A stretch of 64,000 bases of DNA from JAAYJM01 sp964498585 (GCA_964498585.1 CAZCHH010000006.1:15159-79158), one strand, 5' to 3'. Numbered from the stretch's first letter, positions 1-9,240 are shown. Notes: generated by a model from the sequence alone, not told the origin. Made by a program: numbers and translations.

Positions 1-260
1 AGTTCCAGCCAATAGTTTACTTTTTCTTTTATATTTTTCATTTAAATAAAACATTTATTAAAAATTTAATATAATAAGAAATAAGTTAAAAATCAAATTA
101 GAATTTAATTCAAATTTTTCATAAAACATAATATTACCTGATGTTCAACATCACGAAGTTGATGAGCATCTTTTTCTAAAGTCAGCAGTTCTTTCTAACT
201 TTGCTAATTTGCAATCAGAAAAAAATTCTGACTACAGGAAAAAAATGAAATGCAAATAGC

Positions 261-275
261 AGTCATCCGATGACT
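261..275. repeat. Family B palindromic repeat, single unit
   Basis: The 15-base palindrome AGTCATCCGATGACT (7-bp arms around one base) lies just downstream of the RNase R stop. The same unit recurs, usually as a facing pair, near 9.2, 17.3 and 42.6 kb and in degraded form near 19.8 kb. It could fold as a hairpin at the end of the RNase R transcript, but no clear U-tract follows, so a terminator role is not established. The rest of bases 1-289 shows nothing I can identify. Confidence 0.55.
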
Positions 276-289
276 TTGAAAGGAAATCT

Positions 290-2419
290 TTACTCTTCAA
301 ATTTCAAATCGAGGCGTCTTTTGAAAACATTTGCATTAATAATTTTAACTTTAATTCTTTTACCGAAATAAAAAATCTTTTTGTGATTACGCCCAATCAA
401 TCTGAAATTTTTTTCATCGAAAATATAGAAATCATCGACCAAATCTTTTATATGTAGCAAACCTTCAGCATATAAATCGTCTAAAAGAACAAAAACACCA
501 AAATTCGCAACACCTGAAATAGTTCCTTCAAATATTTTTCCTATATGTTCTTTAGCCAAAATTACCTGTGCCAGTTTGACCGAAGCTCTTTCAGCTTCCA
601 TAGATAGCCGCTCCTGTTCATTGCAGTGACTGCAATAAGCATAGAGCCGTTTTTCAATAGCATCAACGGAGTTTTTTTCTATAACAGAACTTGTATAAAG
701 TTTGATAAGCCGATGCACAATTAAATCGGGATAGCGTCTGATTGGCGATGTAAAGTGAGTATAGTCCTTGAAGCCCAATCCATAATGTGAAATATTTTCT
801 GGTGAATATTCAGCTTTAGCCATAGTTCTGAGTAACAGTTGATTAACTATTGGTTTTTCTGGTTTACCTTCAAATTGACTAATATAGCCGTTTAATTCTT
901 TAGAACTATTCATATTGATTTTCTTTTTCCTGCCATATAGCAAAAGAAAATCTAAAGCTTCCTTCAGTTTTACCTGGTTTGGATAATCATGAACACGATA
1001 AATGAAAGGTAAAAGTTTTCGCTTATTTTGCTGCTTGCTCAAAATCCTGATATTCTCAGCGATAGTTTTATTTGCAGCAAGCATAAATTCTTCAACGAGT
1101 TGAGTCGAAACATCGCTTCGTTTTAAAATTGCTTTTACAGGTGCTTTATCCTGATTCAATTCAAATTTTACTTCAAAAGAATCGAAATCTACACCAGCTT
1201 TAGCAAAACGTTTTGCCCGAAGAATCTGTGCTAATTGATGTAAGTTTAAAATGAGTTCGGCATTGTCTCCAACACCGGTTTCAATTATTTTTAAAACATC
1301 AGAATAAGCATAACGTTTTTTGTTTTTAATAACAGATTCATAAATTTCATAATTTTTTAAAACACCGGCAGGGCTGAATTCCATATTAACTGAGAAAGCT
1401 AATCTTACTCTATTCGGTTTAAGAGAACATACTTCATTGGAAAGCTTTTCCGGAAGCATTGGGACTACTCTATCCACAAGGTAAGTGCTGTTTCCCCTTA
1501 ATGCAGCTTCTTTGTCTAAGGGACTGTTTTCAGGGATATAATAGCTAACATCAGCAATATGGACGCCGAGCAGATAATTTCCATTTTCCAATAAATCAAG
1601 AGATAGTGCATCATCGAAATCTTTAGAGTCCTCCGGGTCGATTGTTATAATAGTTTCCTTTCTTAAATCTCTTCTCTCTTTAATAATGGTAGCAGGAACT
1701 ACACTTGGAATATCTTTAACCTGTTCTAATACTACATTAGGGAAAGTTTTTGGGAGTGAAAATTCAGTTAGGACTGCATCGAATTCGGTACTTACAGCAC
1801 CAGCACGGCCAAGGACTCGAATAATTTCTGCTTGTGGGCTTTTTTGGGGTTCATTCCAAGCAAGAAAGCGTGCTGCAACTTTATCGCCGACTTTGGCACC
1901 ATGCAAACGTTTTTTATGGACTAAAAAGTCAATATAATGCTTTTCGTCATCTGGTGTTAAGAAAATAAAACTGCCATCAAATTCAAGGGTGCCAGTAATA
2001 ATTGTATTAGCTCTATTTAATATTTTTAATACTTCACCATGCGGTTTGGTTTCTTTTTTCAGACCTAAAATTTTTACTCTGACCTCATCGCCATCAAGAG
2101 CAGTAAGTAGATTTCGCCTCTTAATTATAATTTTTCTGAATAATTCGCTTTTTGTTTCTAGCGTTCCACGTCCTTTGTTTATTCGAATAACTCCATCAAA
2201 TATACCACTATGCTTTTCTTCTGAGATAGAATAGCGATGTCGCTTACTTTTCTGAACAAGTCCCTTACTGCATAAATCATTAAGAGCTTCTTTCATTCTG
2301 TCATATTCTTCAGTATTTGACGGGATTTTTAAATGCTTCGAAATTTGATTTAGCTTTCGAGCATTCTTTGTTAACTTTAGGTATTCAAGTATGCTATCTT
2401 CAATACTCTTTGTTTTCAT
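290..2419 (-). CDS. rnr: Ribonuclease R (RNase II/R family 3'-5' exoribonuclease)
   Basis: A 709-residue protein with the RNase R layout: an N-terminal winged-helix-like segment (about 1-70), cold-shock/OB domains, the RNB catalytic domain (about 240-570) and a C-terminal S1 domain (about 625-705). The metal-binding aspartates of the RNB active site are visible in IDPEDSKDFDDA (D261, D267, D269, D270). The family degrades structured RNA processively from the 3' end and takes part in rRNA and mRNA turnover. No long lysine-rich tail follows the S1 domain, unlike E. coli RNase R. The start overlaps the end of tsaB by 20 bp, so the two genes are probably co-transcribed and translationally coupled. 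Confidence 0.95.
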   Translation of the reverse strand: MKTKSIEDSILEYLKLTKNARKLNQISKHLKIPSNTEEYDRMKEALNDLCSKGLVQKSKRHRYSISEEKHSGIFDGVIRINKGRGTLETKSELFRKIIIKRRNLLTALDGDEVRVKILGLKKETKPHGEVLKILNRANTIITGTLEFDGSFIFLTPDDEKHYIDFLVHKKRLHGAKVGDKVAARFLAWNEPQKSPQAEIIRVLGRAGAVSTEFDAVLTEFSLPKTFPNVVLEQVKDIPSVVPATIIKERRDLRKETIITIDPEDSKDFDDALSLDLLENGNYLLGVHIADVSYYIPENSPLDKEAALRGNSTYLVDRVVPMLPEKLSNEVCSLKPNRVRLAFSVNMEFSPAGVLKNYEIYESVIKNKKRYAYSDVLKIIETGVGDNAELILNLHQLAQILRAKRFAKAGVDFDSFEVKFELNQDKAPVKAILKRSDVSTQLVEEFMLAANKTIAENIRILSKQQNKRKLLPFIYRVHDYPNQVKLKEALDFLLLYGRKKKINMNSSKELNGYISQFEGKPEKPIVNQLLLRTMAKAEYSPENISHYGLGFKDYTHFTSPIRRYPDLIVHRLIKLYTSSVIEKNSVDAIEKRLYAYCSHCNEQERLSMEAERASVKLAQVILAKEHIGKIFEGTISGVANFGVFVLLDDLYAEGLLHIKDLVDDFYIFDEKNFRLIGRNHKKIFYFGKRIKVKIINANVFKRRLDLKFEE

Positions 2420-3125
2420 TGCTTTTATTTGTTTTTAGTTGAAAATCCTGAACATATATTGGTGAAAAATCTTCTGACTTTTCGAATTTTTCCTCATTAT
2501 ACATTTTGTAAGCTAATTTAGAAATATAGCTTGGAAATATTCCTTTGTAATAATTAAATAAGCTTGCATCATCATTTTTTTGTATTTTACCTTTTAAATT
2601 TAAAATTTCTTCAACATCAAAATTACCACAGACAAAGGTTTCATTTATTCTATCTATTTGGATTTTTTCAAATTCGCAGAAAATAATATCATTTATTGGC
2701 TTTGCTTCTAAATCAAAAATTTGATAATAATAAAAATTCTTGTGCGATTTAGTTAAAGCCAATATTTGAATATCAGAGTTAATTTTAGCAATATTTTTTA
2801 ACGAAAAAGCTATAGCTTCAAGGGTGGGAACTGCAATTAATTTTGGCTTATTTTCAAAACAAATACCTTTAGCAAGTGCAGCTCCAATGCGTAAACCGGT
2901 AAAAGACCCGGGACCAGCAGAGACAGCCAGAGAATCTATATTATTAATATTTAATTCCAAATCTGATAAAACACGTTCTACCAGAACAGCAAGCATTTTA
3001 TCATGCTGATTTGATTTGAAAATATTGTATTCAATGAGCAAACTATCCGACTGAGATACTGCAACTCCACAGGTTGATGCAGAACTTTCAATAGATAGAA
3101 TTAAAGGATTATTATTTTTTATCAT
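2400..3125 (-). CDS. tsaB: tRNA threonylcarbamoyladenosine biosynthesis protein TsaB
   Basis: A 241-residue ASKHA-fold protein beginning with the typical ILSIESSASTCGVAVS strand-loop and carrying the PGSFTGLRIG motif near residues 70-80, both hallmarks of TsaB (YeaZ). TsaB partners TsaD and TsaE in placing the threonylcarbamoyl group on A37 of ANN-decoding tRNAs. It lacks the metal-binding histidines of TsaD, as expected for TsaB. It is the first gene of the tsaB-rnr pair, and its last 20 bases overlap the rnr start. Length is usual for the family. Confidence 0.93.
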   Translation of the reverse strand: MIKNNNPLILSIESSASTCGVAVSQSDSLLIEYNIFKSNQHDKMLAVLVERVLSDLELNINNIDSLAVSAGPGSFTGLRIGAALAKGICFENKPKLIAVPTLEAIAFSLKNIAKINSDIQILALTKSHKNFYYYQIFDLEAKPINDIIFCEFEKIQIDRINETFVCGNFDVEEILNLKGKIQKNDDASLFNYYKGIFPSYISKLAYKMYNEEKFEKSEDFSPIYVQDFQLKTNKSNENKEY

Positions 3126-3470
3126 AAATCAATTCCATAATAACGCTGCAAATTTACAAATAAAAGAATAGAATTGAAAGTTATTTTACTCACCTTACAA
3201 ATTCCACTTTTGAGAAGCTGCTATTCATTATCAACATATATTATTCTTTTTTAACTAATCGAATAATTTTAATGTAATTATATAAAGCATTTGCTTTATT
3301 TTTTGGATTTCATCATTACAGTGTTTTTCAGTAATAATATAAAAGTTGATAGAATATATTTTTCTCTTTTTTACTTTAATAAAGTTTATTAACTTTGTAA
3401 AAGATAATAATTTTTAGCAATTTAGATAGAGGAACAAGAAAAATATTTTATTCTTACAAAGGAAAAAATT
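3126..3470. other. Intergenic region between divergent tsaB and the IgGFc-like gene
   Basis: 345 bp of AT-rich sequence that must hold promoters for both directions. A perfect palindrome, ATAAAGCATTTGCTTTAT, lies at 3282-3299; the same 18-mer, or its complement, recurs near 15.0 and 52.5 kb. TAACTTTG at 3390-3397 fits the Bacteroidota -7 consensus TAnnTTTG, about 73 bases before the downstream ATG. Chance matches to that motif are common in AT-rich DNA. No gene is seen. Confidence 0.45.
3282..3299. repeat. Family E palindrome
   Basis: ATAAAGCATTTGCTTTAT folds as an 8-bp stem with a 2-base loop. The same 18-mer is found at 14993-15010, beside a 150-bp repeat element. Its reverse complement is at 52523-52540 and a shorter relative lies at about 6383-6399. 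It appears to be a movable or modular palindrome of this genome rather than a site belonging to one gene. Confidence 0.5.
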
Positions 3471-6302
3471 ATGAAAAAAATTATTACGATTTTATTCCTG
3501 TTATTCATTTGTATTAGCGACTTATTATCATTAGAAATTACAGAGGGAAGAGAGTTTTGGTTTGGTTTGCCATATTGTAAAACGAATAAATTAGAATTTG
3601 CTCTTGGAATGTATCCGATTGAAATATGGATTTCTTCAAAATACGACACAAAAGCTACAATAAAAATTAAATCAACCGGATTTGATAAACAATTTGTTGT
3701 TCAAAACAATAAAGTAACAAAAGTTGGAATTAATGACAGGGCTATGTGTAAAGAATCTGAAATTGCTCAGGACAATGGTATTCATATAAAATCCGAGCAT
3801 CCTGTAACAGTTTATGTCTATTATGCTTATCAATGGACTGGTGAGGTCTTTAATGTGATTCCTATTGATTGGCTTGGTAAAAAATACGTTTCACTTAATT
3901 TATATGAAGATAAAACTGAAGAATTAAATCCACCTCTAATTCTAATTGTTGCAAGTGAAGACAATACTATTGTTTATTATCAACCAACGAAACCAACTGA
4001 AAAAGTAAGTGCCGGAACAAAAAAAGAAGTTAAACTCAATAAAGGTCAAACTTTCCTTATTCTTGGTAAAGAAGATAATAATGTTCTTCGAAGTCCGGAA
4101 TCTGATATAACCGGAACATTTATAACATCAAACAAACCAATAGCTGTTATATCAGGCCATACCAAAGGAACGACTTTTGGTTATACTATTAATCCTTTTA
4201 ATAAGGAAGAACAATATCGTGTTCGTAATGTAATGCTTGAGCAGCTATTACCAATAGAACTTCTTGGAACTGAGTATATACCTGTTGCAATTCGGCTAAA
4301 CAGTTTAGACCCATATCATATAAGATTTTATGAAGGTGATTTAATCAGATTTGTTGCAACACAGGACAGTACAATCATTTATCAAATGCGACTAGATGGC
4401 TCTGGCTTAAAACAAATAACAATTCCTTTAAAAACCGGTGAATATTTTGATATTAGTTCACAGGAAAATGTATGTTATTATAAATCTAACTTTCCAATTT
4501 TAGTTGGACAATTCAGTAAGGGTTGGTCATATTATAATAAGTTATTTCAGGGAATTTTTATTAGTTTAACTCCAAAAGAGCGTTGGGGAAATTTTGCCAT
4601 ATTTGATTCTCCATCTAAAGACAAAAATTATATTGATATTACTCTTCTTTATGAAGATTTTGAAAATTTATATTTTGATGGAATTAATATGAAAGCATCT
4701 GGAGGATTTAGTGCCATAAAAATACCCGGAACTCCTTATGCCTACATTTCTGAAAAAATTGATAATGGAAATCACATAATTGAAGGACGAAATGGTGCAA
4801 AGTTTGGGGCTTATGCTTATGGAAATATGGACGAACTTAACTATGGTTTTTCTTATGGATATCCAGTTGGAATTAATTACGCTGAAGCTTGTGAAGATTC
4901 TATTTTTATTGATGACTTTGTTTGGGAAAAAAAGGTAAAAGCAACTGCATATTCAATTAATACATCATTAGATACAAATTGCGCTGGATTATATTCAATA
5001 TGGGCTTATCCTGAAGAAATTTATAATTACAAATTTAGTGTATCAGAATTCAATTCCGGTGATTCTTCTGCTTCTTATGAGCTTTCTGTTATTGATACAA
5101 CAAAAAATGCTTTTGCTGTTATTAATGTTATGAATCGTTCTGGCTACAAGACCAACAGGAGCTATAGCTATACAGCACCAGTGGTTTCTCCTCCTGTCGA
5201 ATTAATATCACCCAAAAACAAATCAGTAAACTTAGATACTATTGTCCGCTTAACCTGGAATGAAACAATAAGAGCAGATGGCTATCATTTGCAAATATCC
5301 AAAGCAGAAAATTTCTTTGCTAAAATATTAGATACAGCCCTTATTTATGACACAAGTTATACCGTTGACTTAGAAATGAAAACAAAGCACTTTTGGCGGG
5401 TTAGAGGATATAACTCTGCAGGTTATGGAGAATGGTCTCAAATCTGGAATTTTACTACGTATTCTAATCAATCTATACTAATTTTTCCTGAAAATAAATC
5501 AACAATAAAATTTGATACAATCAATTTTATCTGGTACAGCCATCCAATTGCACTTGCATATACTATTCAAATTGCTAAAGACACGGTATTTCAATCGAAT
5601 ATACATGAAAACATAGTTACTGATACTTTATTTTGTATTATTAGAGAAAATTTAAATTCTTCGTTTTACTACTGGCGTGTTAAATCTAATAATTCTTTAA
5701 ATACAGGTGAATGGTCTGAAATTTGGAATTTCCAAACTGAATTTGATAAAGCAGTTCTTATTGAACCTCCTAACGATACTTCAAATATTCCAATTGAAGT
5801 TAATTTTTTGTGGCAAATGCAAAGCAATACTCCAAAATATAGAATTCAAGTTTCAAACCAAAGTAATTTTTTATCAATAATAATTGATACAATACTTTCT
5901 CAAAATACCTACTCAAAAGTATTGTCCTATAATAAAAAGTACTACTGGCGTGTTTGTGCCGGCGATGGCGAGAATTTCGGCAAATGGTCAGATGTGTGGA
6001 CTTTTACTACCGGCGATTTCTCAGATGTAAAAAATAATGTTAAAGAAAATAATGTCTTTTCCATTTTTCCAAATCCCGTTGATGACGAACTTTATATTGA
6101 ATTTTCAAATGACTTTTCAAACAATTGCGAAATAGAAATTATTGATATGCAAGGAATTACTGTTTCATCAATAAAAAAATCAAATCTGATTTATGGAATA
6201 AACAAAGAGCAAATCTCACTAAAAGATTTACTGGTTGGCACTTATAATTGTGTATTGAAAATTGGCGGGAACAGGTATTATAAAATGTTTGTAAAGATGT
6301 AG
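3471..6302 (+). CDS. Secreted IgGFc-binding-like protein with T9SS type A sorting domain
   Basis: A 943-residue protein with a clear signal peptide (hydrophobic residues about 5-20). The N-terminal half resembles the IgGFc-binding domain found in many Bacteroidota surface proteins (GREFWFGLP opening, a VYVYYAYQ strand, then repeated beta segments). Three fibronectin-III-like repeats follow at about 575-850; each ends in a W-S-x-(I/V)-W-x-F-x-T motif (EWSQIWNFTT, EWSEIWNFQT, KWSDVWTFTT). The last ~80 residues are a type A T9SS signal opening with FSIFPNPVDDELYIEF. The likely route is Sec export, then SprA/PorV secretion and PorU cleavage or attachment. The ligand is unknown; the IgGFc name is a fold label and does not imply antibody binding here. 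Confidence 0.85.
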   Translation: MKKIITILFLLFICISDLLSLEITEGREFWFGLPYCKTNKLEFALGMYPIEIWISSKYDTKATIKIKSTGFDKQFVVQNNKVTKVGINDRAMCKESEIAQDNGIHIKSEHPVTVYVYYAYQWTGEVFNVIPIDWLGKKYVSLNLYEDKTEELNPPLILIVASEDNTIVYYQPTKPTEKVSAGTKKEVKLNKGQTFLILGKEDNNVLRSPESDITGTFITSNKPIAVISGHTKGTTFGYTINPFNKEEQYRVRNVMLEQLLPIELLGTEYIPVAIRLNSLDPYHIRFYEGDLIRFVATQDSTIIYQMRLDGSGLKQITIPLKTGEYFDISSQENVCYYKSNFPILVGQFSKGWSYYNKLFQGIFISLTPKERWGNFAIFDSPSKDKNYIDITLLYEDFENLYFDGINMKASGGFSAIKIPGTPYAYISEKIDNGNHIIEGRNGAKFGAYAYGNMDELNYGFSYGYPVGINYAEACEDSIFIDDFVWEKKVKATAYSINTSLDTNCAGLYSIWAYPEEIYNYKFSVSEFNSGDSSASYELSVIDTTKNAFAVINVMNRSGYKTNRSYSYTAPVVSPPVELISPKNKSVNLDTIVRLTWNETIRADGYHLQISKAENFFAKILDTALIYDTSYTVDLEMKTKHFWRVRGYNSAGYGEWSQIWNFTTYSNQSILIFPENKSTIKFDTINFIWYSHPIALAYTIQIAKDTVFQSNIHENIVTDTLFCIIRENLNSSFYYWRVKSNNSLNTGEWSEIWNFQTEFDKAVLIEPPNDTSNIPIEVNFLWQMQSNTPKYRIQVSNQSNFLSIIIDTILSQNTYSKVLSYNKKYYWRVCAGDGENFGKWSDVWTFTTGDFSDVKNNVKENNVFSIFPNPVDDELYIEFSNDFSNNCEIEIIDMQGITVSSIKKSNLIYGINKEQISLKDLLVGTYNCVLKIGGNRYYKMFVKM

Positions 6303-6382
6303 ATTCTTTATCAGTCAAACGAACAGCAAGTTGTTCACATTGCTAAAAAATAAAGATGTATTTGTGAAGCTCGTGAAAGCAA

Positions 6383-6399
6383 TTGCTTTATTTTAAATC
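6383..6399. terminator. Possible hairpin terminator after the T9SS cargo gene
   Basis: GAAAGCAATTGCTTTATTTT contains the perfect palindrome AAAGCAATTGCTTT followed by a short T-rich run, about 80 bases after the upstream stop and just before tRNA-Thr on the opposite strand. It resembles the ATAAAGCA/TGCTTTAT palindrome family and could act as a terminator, though the stem is short. Confidence 0.3.
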
Positions 6400-6416
6400 A
6401 GATGAAAGTTTTTTCG

Positions 6417-6489
6417 AGCCAACAGGCGGACTTGAACCGCCGACCTGCTCATTACGAATGAGCTGCTCTACCAGCTAAGCTATGTTGGC
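6417..6489 (-). tRNA. tRNA-Thr(CGU)
   Basis: A 73-nt cloverleaf on the minus strand. The acceptor stem GCCAACA pairs with TGTTGGC with discriminator U. The anticodon stem GCTCA/TGAGC encloses the loop TTCGTAA, giving anticodon CGU (reads ACG, Thr). The T-arm GGCGG-TTCAAGT-CCGCC is perfect. CCA is not encoded. A TAATTTTG box sits 7 bases upstream of the 5' end. Confidence 0.95.
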
Positions 6490-6496
6490 ACATCTT

Positions 6497-6504
6497 CAAA
6501 ATTA
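6497..6504 (-). promoter_or_regulatory. TAATTTTG -7 box of tRNA-Thr
   Basis: The exact 8-mer TAATTTTG reads on the minus strand 7 bases before the tRNA-Thr 5' end. It fits the Bacteroidota primary sigma -7 consensus TAnnTTTG. The same 8-mer precedes both other tRNAs of the window, which makes it convincing as a promoter element. No clear -33 TTG box was confirmed. Confidence 0.6.
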
Positions 6505-6565
6505 AGACATTTTCTATTATTTTACAAGTTATTCCTTTTTTTATGAAAATTCTTTTTTTGTTTCT

Positions 6566-6573
6566 TAATTTTG
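6566..6573 (+). promoter_or_regulatory. TAATTTTG box upstream of pdxH
   Basis: TAATTTTG lies 17 bases before the pdxH ATG and is identical to the boxes before the tRNA genes. Transcription from it would start close to the ATG and give a very short 5' leader. The motif match is exact; the promoter function is inferred. Confidence 0.45.
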
Positions 6574-6590
6574 TATAAAAAAGAAGAGAT

Positions 6591-7229
6591 ATGATAGAAA
6601 AACTTTTTGACTTACGTAGAGATTATACATCAAGACAATTTAATGAATCAATAGCGAAAGATTCTCCATTTGAGCAGTTTAAATTGTGGTTCGATGAAGT
6701 ATCACAAACTAACTTTTTAGAACCAAATGCGATGATTCTTACAACTGCAAGCAAAGATGCCAAACCTTCTTCAAGAGTATTACTTTTAAAACAATTTGAT
6801 GAAAATGGATTTGTATTTTTCACAAATTATGAAAGCCGCAAGGGAAGAGAATTAGAGGAAAATCCGAATGCAAATCTGCTATTCTTTTGGGACATACTTG
6901 AACGACAGGTAAGAATAGAAGGGACTGTAAGTAAAATTAGCAGGGCAGAATCAGAAGAATATTTTAAGACCCGTCCTTATAAAAACAGACTCGGTGCTTG
7001 GGCTTCCAAACAAAGCAAACCTCTTAAAACCCGTTTCACTTTAATTAGAGAAGTAGCAAAAACAATGTCAAAATATCCGTTTGAAGTGCCTTTACCACCA
7101 TTTTGGGGTGGGTATCGTCTTGTTCCAACACAATTTGAATTTTGGCAGGGACGTTCAAGTCGTCTTCATGACAGAATTCAGTATTTTCTTGAAAATGATA
7201 CTTGGAAAAAAATAAGACTATATCCATAA
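6591..7229 (+). CDS. pdxH: Pyridoxamine 5'-phosphate oxidase
   Basis: A 212-residue flavoprotein of usual PdxH length. The FMN-binding strand SRVLLLKQFDENGFVFFTNY is followed by SRKGRELEENP and ANLLFFW. The C-terminal substrate- and dimer-contact region FEFWQGRSSRLHDR ends in KKIRLYP, as in the family. It oxidises pyridoxamine or pyridoxine 5'-phosphate to pyridoxal 5'-phosphate with O2, which implies at least some exposure to oxygen. It is a lone gene between two tRNAs. Confidence 0.95.
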   Translation: MIEKLFDLRRDYTSRQFNESIAKDSPFEQFKLWFDEVSQTNFLEPNAMILTTASKDAKPSSRVLLLKQFDENGFVFFTNYESRKGRELEENPNANLLFFWDILERQVRIEGTVSKISRAESEEYFKTRPYKNRLGAWASKQSKPLKTRFTLIREVAKTMSKYPFEVPLPPFWGGYRLVPTQFEFWQGRSSRLHDRIQYFLENDTWKKIRLYP

Positions 7230-7258
7230 TATTTCTTGGTAGAATAAAAAATTTTCCT

Positions 7259-7266
7259 TAATTTTG
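7259..7266 (+). promoter_or_regulatory. TAATTTTG -7 box of tRNA-Val
   Basis: An exact TAATTTTG ends 14 bases before tRNA-Val. A TTG at 7239-7241, about 17 bases further upstream, is in a plausible place for the -33 element. It is the same 8-mer as before tRNA-Thr and tRNA-Pro. Confidence 0.6.
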
Positions 7267-7280
7267 AATCCTGTTTATAT

Positions 7281-7356
7281 GGGCTCTTAGCTCAGTTTGG
7301 TCTAGAGCGCTTCCTTGACACGGAAGAGGTCGCTGGTTCGAATCCCGTAGGGCCCA
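7281..7356 (+). tRNA. tRNA-Val(GAC)
   Basis: A 76-nt cloverleaf. The acceptor stem GGGCTCT pairs with AGGGCCC (one G-U) with discriminator A. The anticodon stem CTTCC/GGAAG holds the loop TTGACAC, giving anticodon GAC (Val). The T-loop is TTCGAAT, with one mismatch in the T-stem. Bases CA follow the discriminator, but CCA is not fully encoded. Confidence 0.94.
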
Positions 7357-7561
7357 CACTCAAATATGTTTTATTCTGCATATTTTAAATAAAGTTTTCT
7401 TTTTTAAAATTGATTTGTATTTTTGTATTGAAATTCAATTCTTTTTTAATTTACCTTTCATATCTTTAATAACAAATAAAAGAATTGATTATTTTGTTTA
7501 AATATTTGAAATGTCTTGTTTAAAAGATTTAACTTGAAATTAGGGAAAGAATAATTTAAAA

Positions 7562-8269
7562 ATGGAAGCATTATTGAACTTTGCTCAAGGACCGCTTTTT
7601 CGGTTTTCTTTTGCTATTATGATACTTGGATTAATCCGCCTTTTTACATTAACAATAATAAATGGATTAGAATCGAAATCAAAAGCAAAAGATAAACCCA
7701 TTCCAGTTAATTATGTAAAAAAAATGACTTTGGGATATATATTTCCTATAAGAGCATTTAGAAAAAAACCTCTTTATGCAGCTGTTTCAATCATTTTTCA
7801 CATCGGTTTGCTGATTACTCCAATATTTTTAATCGACCATAATTTATTATTCCAAAACTCTATTGGTGTTTCATTGCTTGGTATATCTATCTCTAAAGGA
7901 TTTGCAGATATATTAACTCTTATAACCATAATTTCGGCTCTGATATTGTTCATTATGCGTTCAAGCAATGAAGCATCACGCTTCTTGAGTAGGAAACAAG
8001 ATTACATCTGGCTAATTCTGCTTATAATTCCTTTTTCAACTGGATTTGTTTGCGCTCAAATTGAAGTGGGACCGTCAGTTTATAGCTTTTGTATGCTTAT
8101 TCATATTTTAAGTGGATGTGCAATCTTTATTTTAATTCCATTCACAAAAATTGCACATTGTGTATTACTTCCTTTGGGGCAATGGATTACAGCACGAGCT
8201 TGGAAATTTCCGGCAGAAGCAGGTGAAGAAGTTGAAAGAACACTTAGCAAACAAGGAGAGAAATTATGA
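7562..8269 (+). CDS. NarI-like cytochrome b membrane subunit of a respiratory reductase
   Basis: A 235-residue integral membrane protein with about five hydrophobic segments (near 12-30, 75-97, 105-130, 145-165 and 175-200). Histidines fall inside the helices (IFHIGLLITP; LIHILSGC and KIAHCVLLP), the spacing expected for b-heme ligands in the NarI/DsrM/HdrE type of quinol-oxidising subunit. It overlaps the next gene, an Fe-S subunit, by 4 bp (ATGA), so the two are translationally coupled. It probably passes electrons from menaquinol to the Fe-S partner. No molybdopterin or other catalytic subunit is next to the pair, so the terminal acceptor cannot be read from the context. Confidence 0.75.
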   Translation: MEALLNFAQGPLFRFSFAIMILGLIRLFTLTIINGLESKSKAKDKPIPVNYVKKMTLGYIFPIRAFRKKPLYAAVSIIFHIGLLITPIFLIDHNLLFQNSIGVSLLGISISKGFADILTLITIISALILFIMRSSNEASRFLSRKQDYIWLILLIIPFSTGFVCAQIEVGPSVYSFCMLIHILSGCAIFILIPFTKIAHCVLLPLGQWITARAWKFPAEAGEEVERTLSKQGEKL

Positions 8270-9060
8270 ATGCTATTTTGACTGATATTACAAAATGCGT
8301 AGGATGCAATGAGTGCGTTAAAGCTTGTAAAAAAATCAACAAACTTCCAGCAGATAAGCCACGCTTTTGGCAAAAAAATGACGGACTTTCTGCAAGGAAT
8401 TGGACTTCTGTCCTTCACGATGGTAAATATAACATTCGTAAGCAGTGTCGCCATTGCATTGAACCTACCTGTGTGTCGGTTTGTCCCGTTGGAGCATTGC
8501 ACAAAACCGATTCTGGTGCTGTTGTGTATGACAGTTCGAAATGCTTGGGCTGCCGCTATTGTATGATGGCTTGCCCTTATGGTATTCCACGTTATGACTG
8601 GGATAGCGCGGTGCCTTATATTAAAAAATGTATTATGTGTTTTGAAAATATAAAAGAAGGAATAATTGACCAACCTGCCTGCACTTCTGTATGCCCGGTT
8701 AAAGCTACTATATATGGAGATAGGGCAGAGCTGCTCTCTATTGCTAAACAAAGAATAGCTGAAAAACCAGAGCTTTATTTGAACCATATTTATGGAGAAA
8801 GAGAAGTTGGAGGAACTAATGTTTTGTATATAACCGCAAAGGATTGTCCCTTAGATTTCCTTTTTTATTATAATAATCGAATAGATAAAAATGTAAAACT
8901 ATTAGGGCAACCAAATATCAATGAACCAATACCTTTAACTACAAAATGGGCTATGGGAGCTGTTCCATATACTTTTATTGGTATGGGAGCTTTTATGAGT
9001 GGTGCTTACTGGATTATTAAACGCCGAGAAAAGATGAGTAAAAAGGAAACTGAAATATAA
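8266..9060 (+). CDS. 4Fe-4S ferredoxin-type electron-transfer subunit (HybA/DmsB/NrfC-like)
   Basis: A 264-residue protein with 16 cysteines in four clusters: CVGCNECVKAC near residue 12, CRHCIEPTCVSVCP, CLGCRYCMMACP, and a final CIMC...CTSVCP set. This implies four [4Fe-4S] centres, as in DmsB/NrfC/HybA subunits of molybdoenzymes and hydrogenases. A single hydrophobic segment near the C-terminus (about 230-250) could anchor it in the membrane, as in HybA. There is no twin-arginine signal peptide, so export would need a Tat-bearing partner. It is coupled to the NarI-like gene just upstream; the catalytic subunit is missing locally. Confidence 0.85.
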   Translation: MNAILTDITKCVGCNECVKACKKINKLPADKPRFWQKNDGLSARNWTSVLHDGKYNIRKQCRHCIEPTCVSVCPVGALHKTDSGAVVYDSSKCLGCRYCMMACPYGIPRYDWDSAVPYIKKCIMCFENIKEGIIDQPACTSVCPVKATIYGDRAELLSIAKQRIAEKPELYLNHIYGEREVGGTNVLYITAKDCPLDFLFYYNNRIDKNVKLLGQPNINEPIPLTTKWAMGAVPYTFIGMGAFMSGAYWIIKRREKMSKKETEI

Positions 9061-9210
9061 TAGCAGAAAATTTTGCGTATGCTGCGCCTGAAAAAATGTA
9101 ATTGGTTAAGTCCTATTATACGGGAAGAATAAAATTCAGCTTAATATTTATTTACAAAAAAGAACACACAAGGACTTATGTTCTACGATTTATTATTTCA
9201 TCTGAATAAT

Positions 9211-9240
9211 TCATCCGATGACTTCCCAGCTATCGGATGA
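9211..9240. repeat. Family B inverted palindrome pair
   Basis: TCATCCGATGACT, a 5-base spacer region, then TATCGGATGA make an imperfect inverted repeat. It matches the better-preserved pair at 17317-17350 and the pair at 42607-42641. Confidence 0.5.

Noticed and set aside
8101..8787. 228-codon ORF on the minus strand over the NarI-like/ferredoxin genes
   Set aside because: It is antisense to two well-supported genes with clear motifs, and its product has no recognisable domain.
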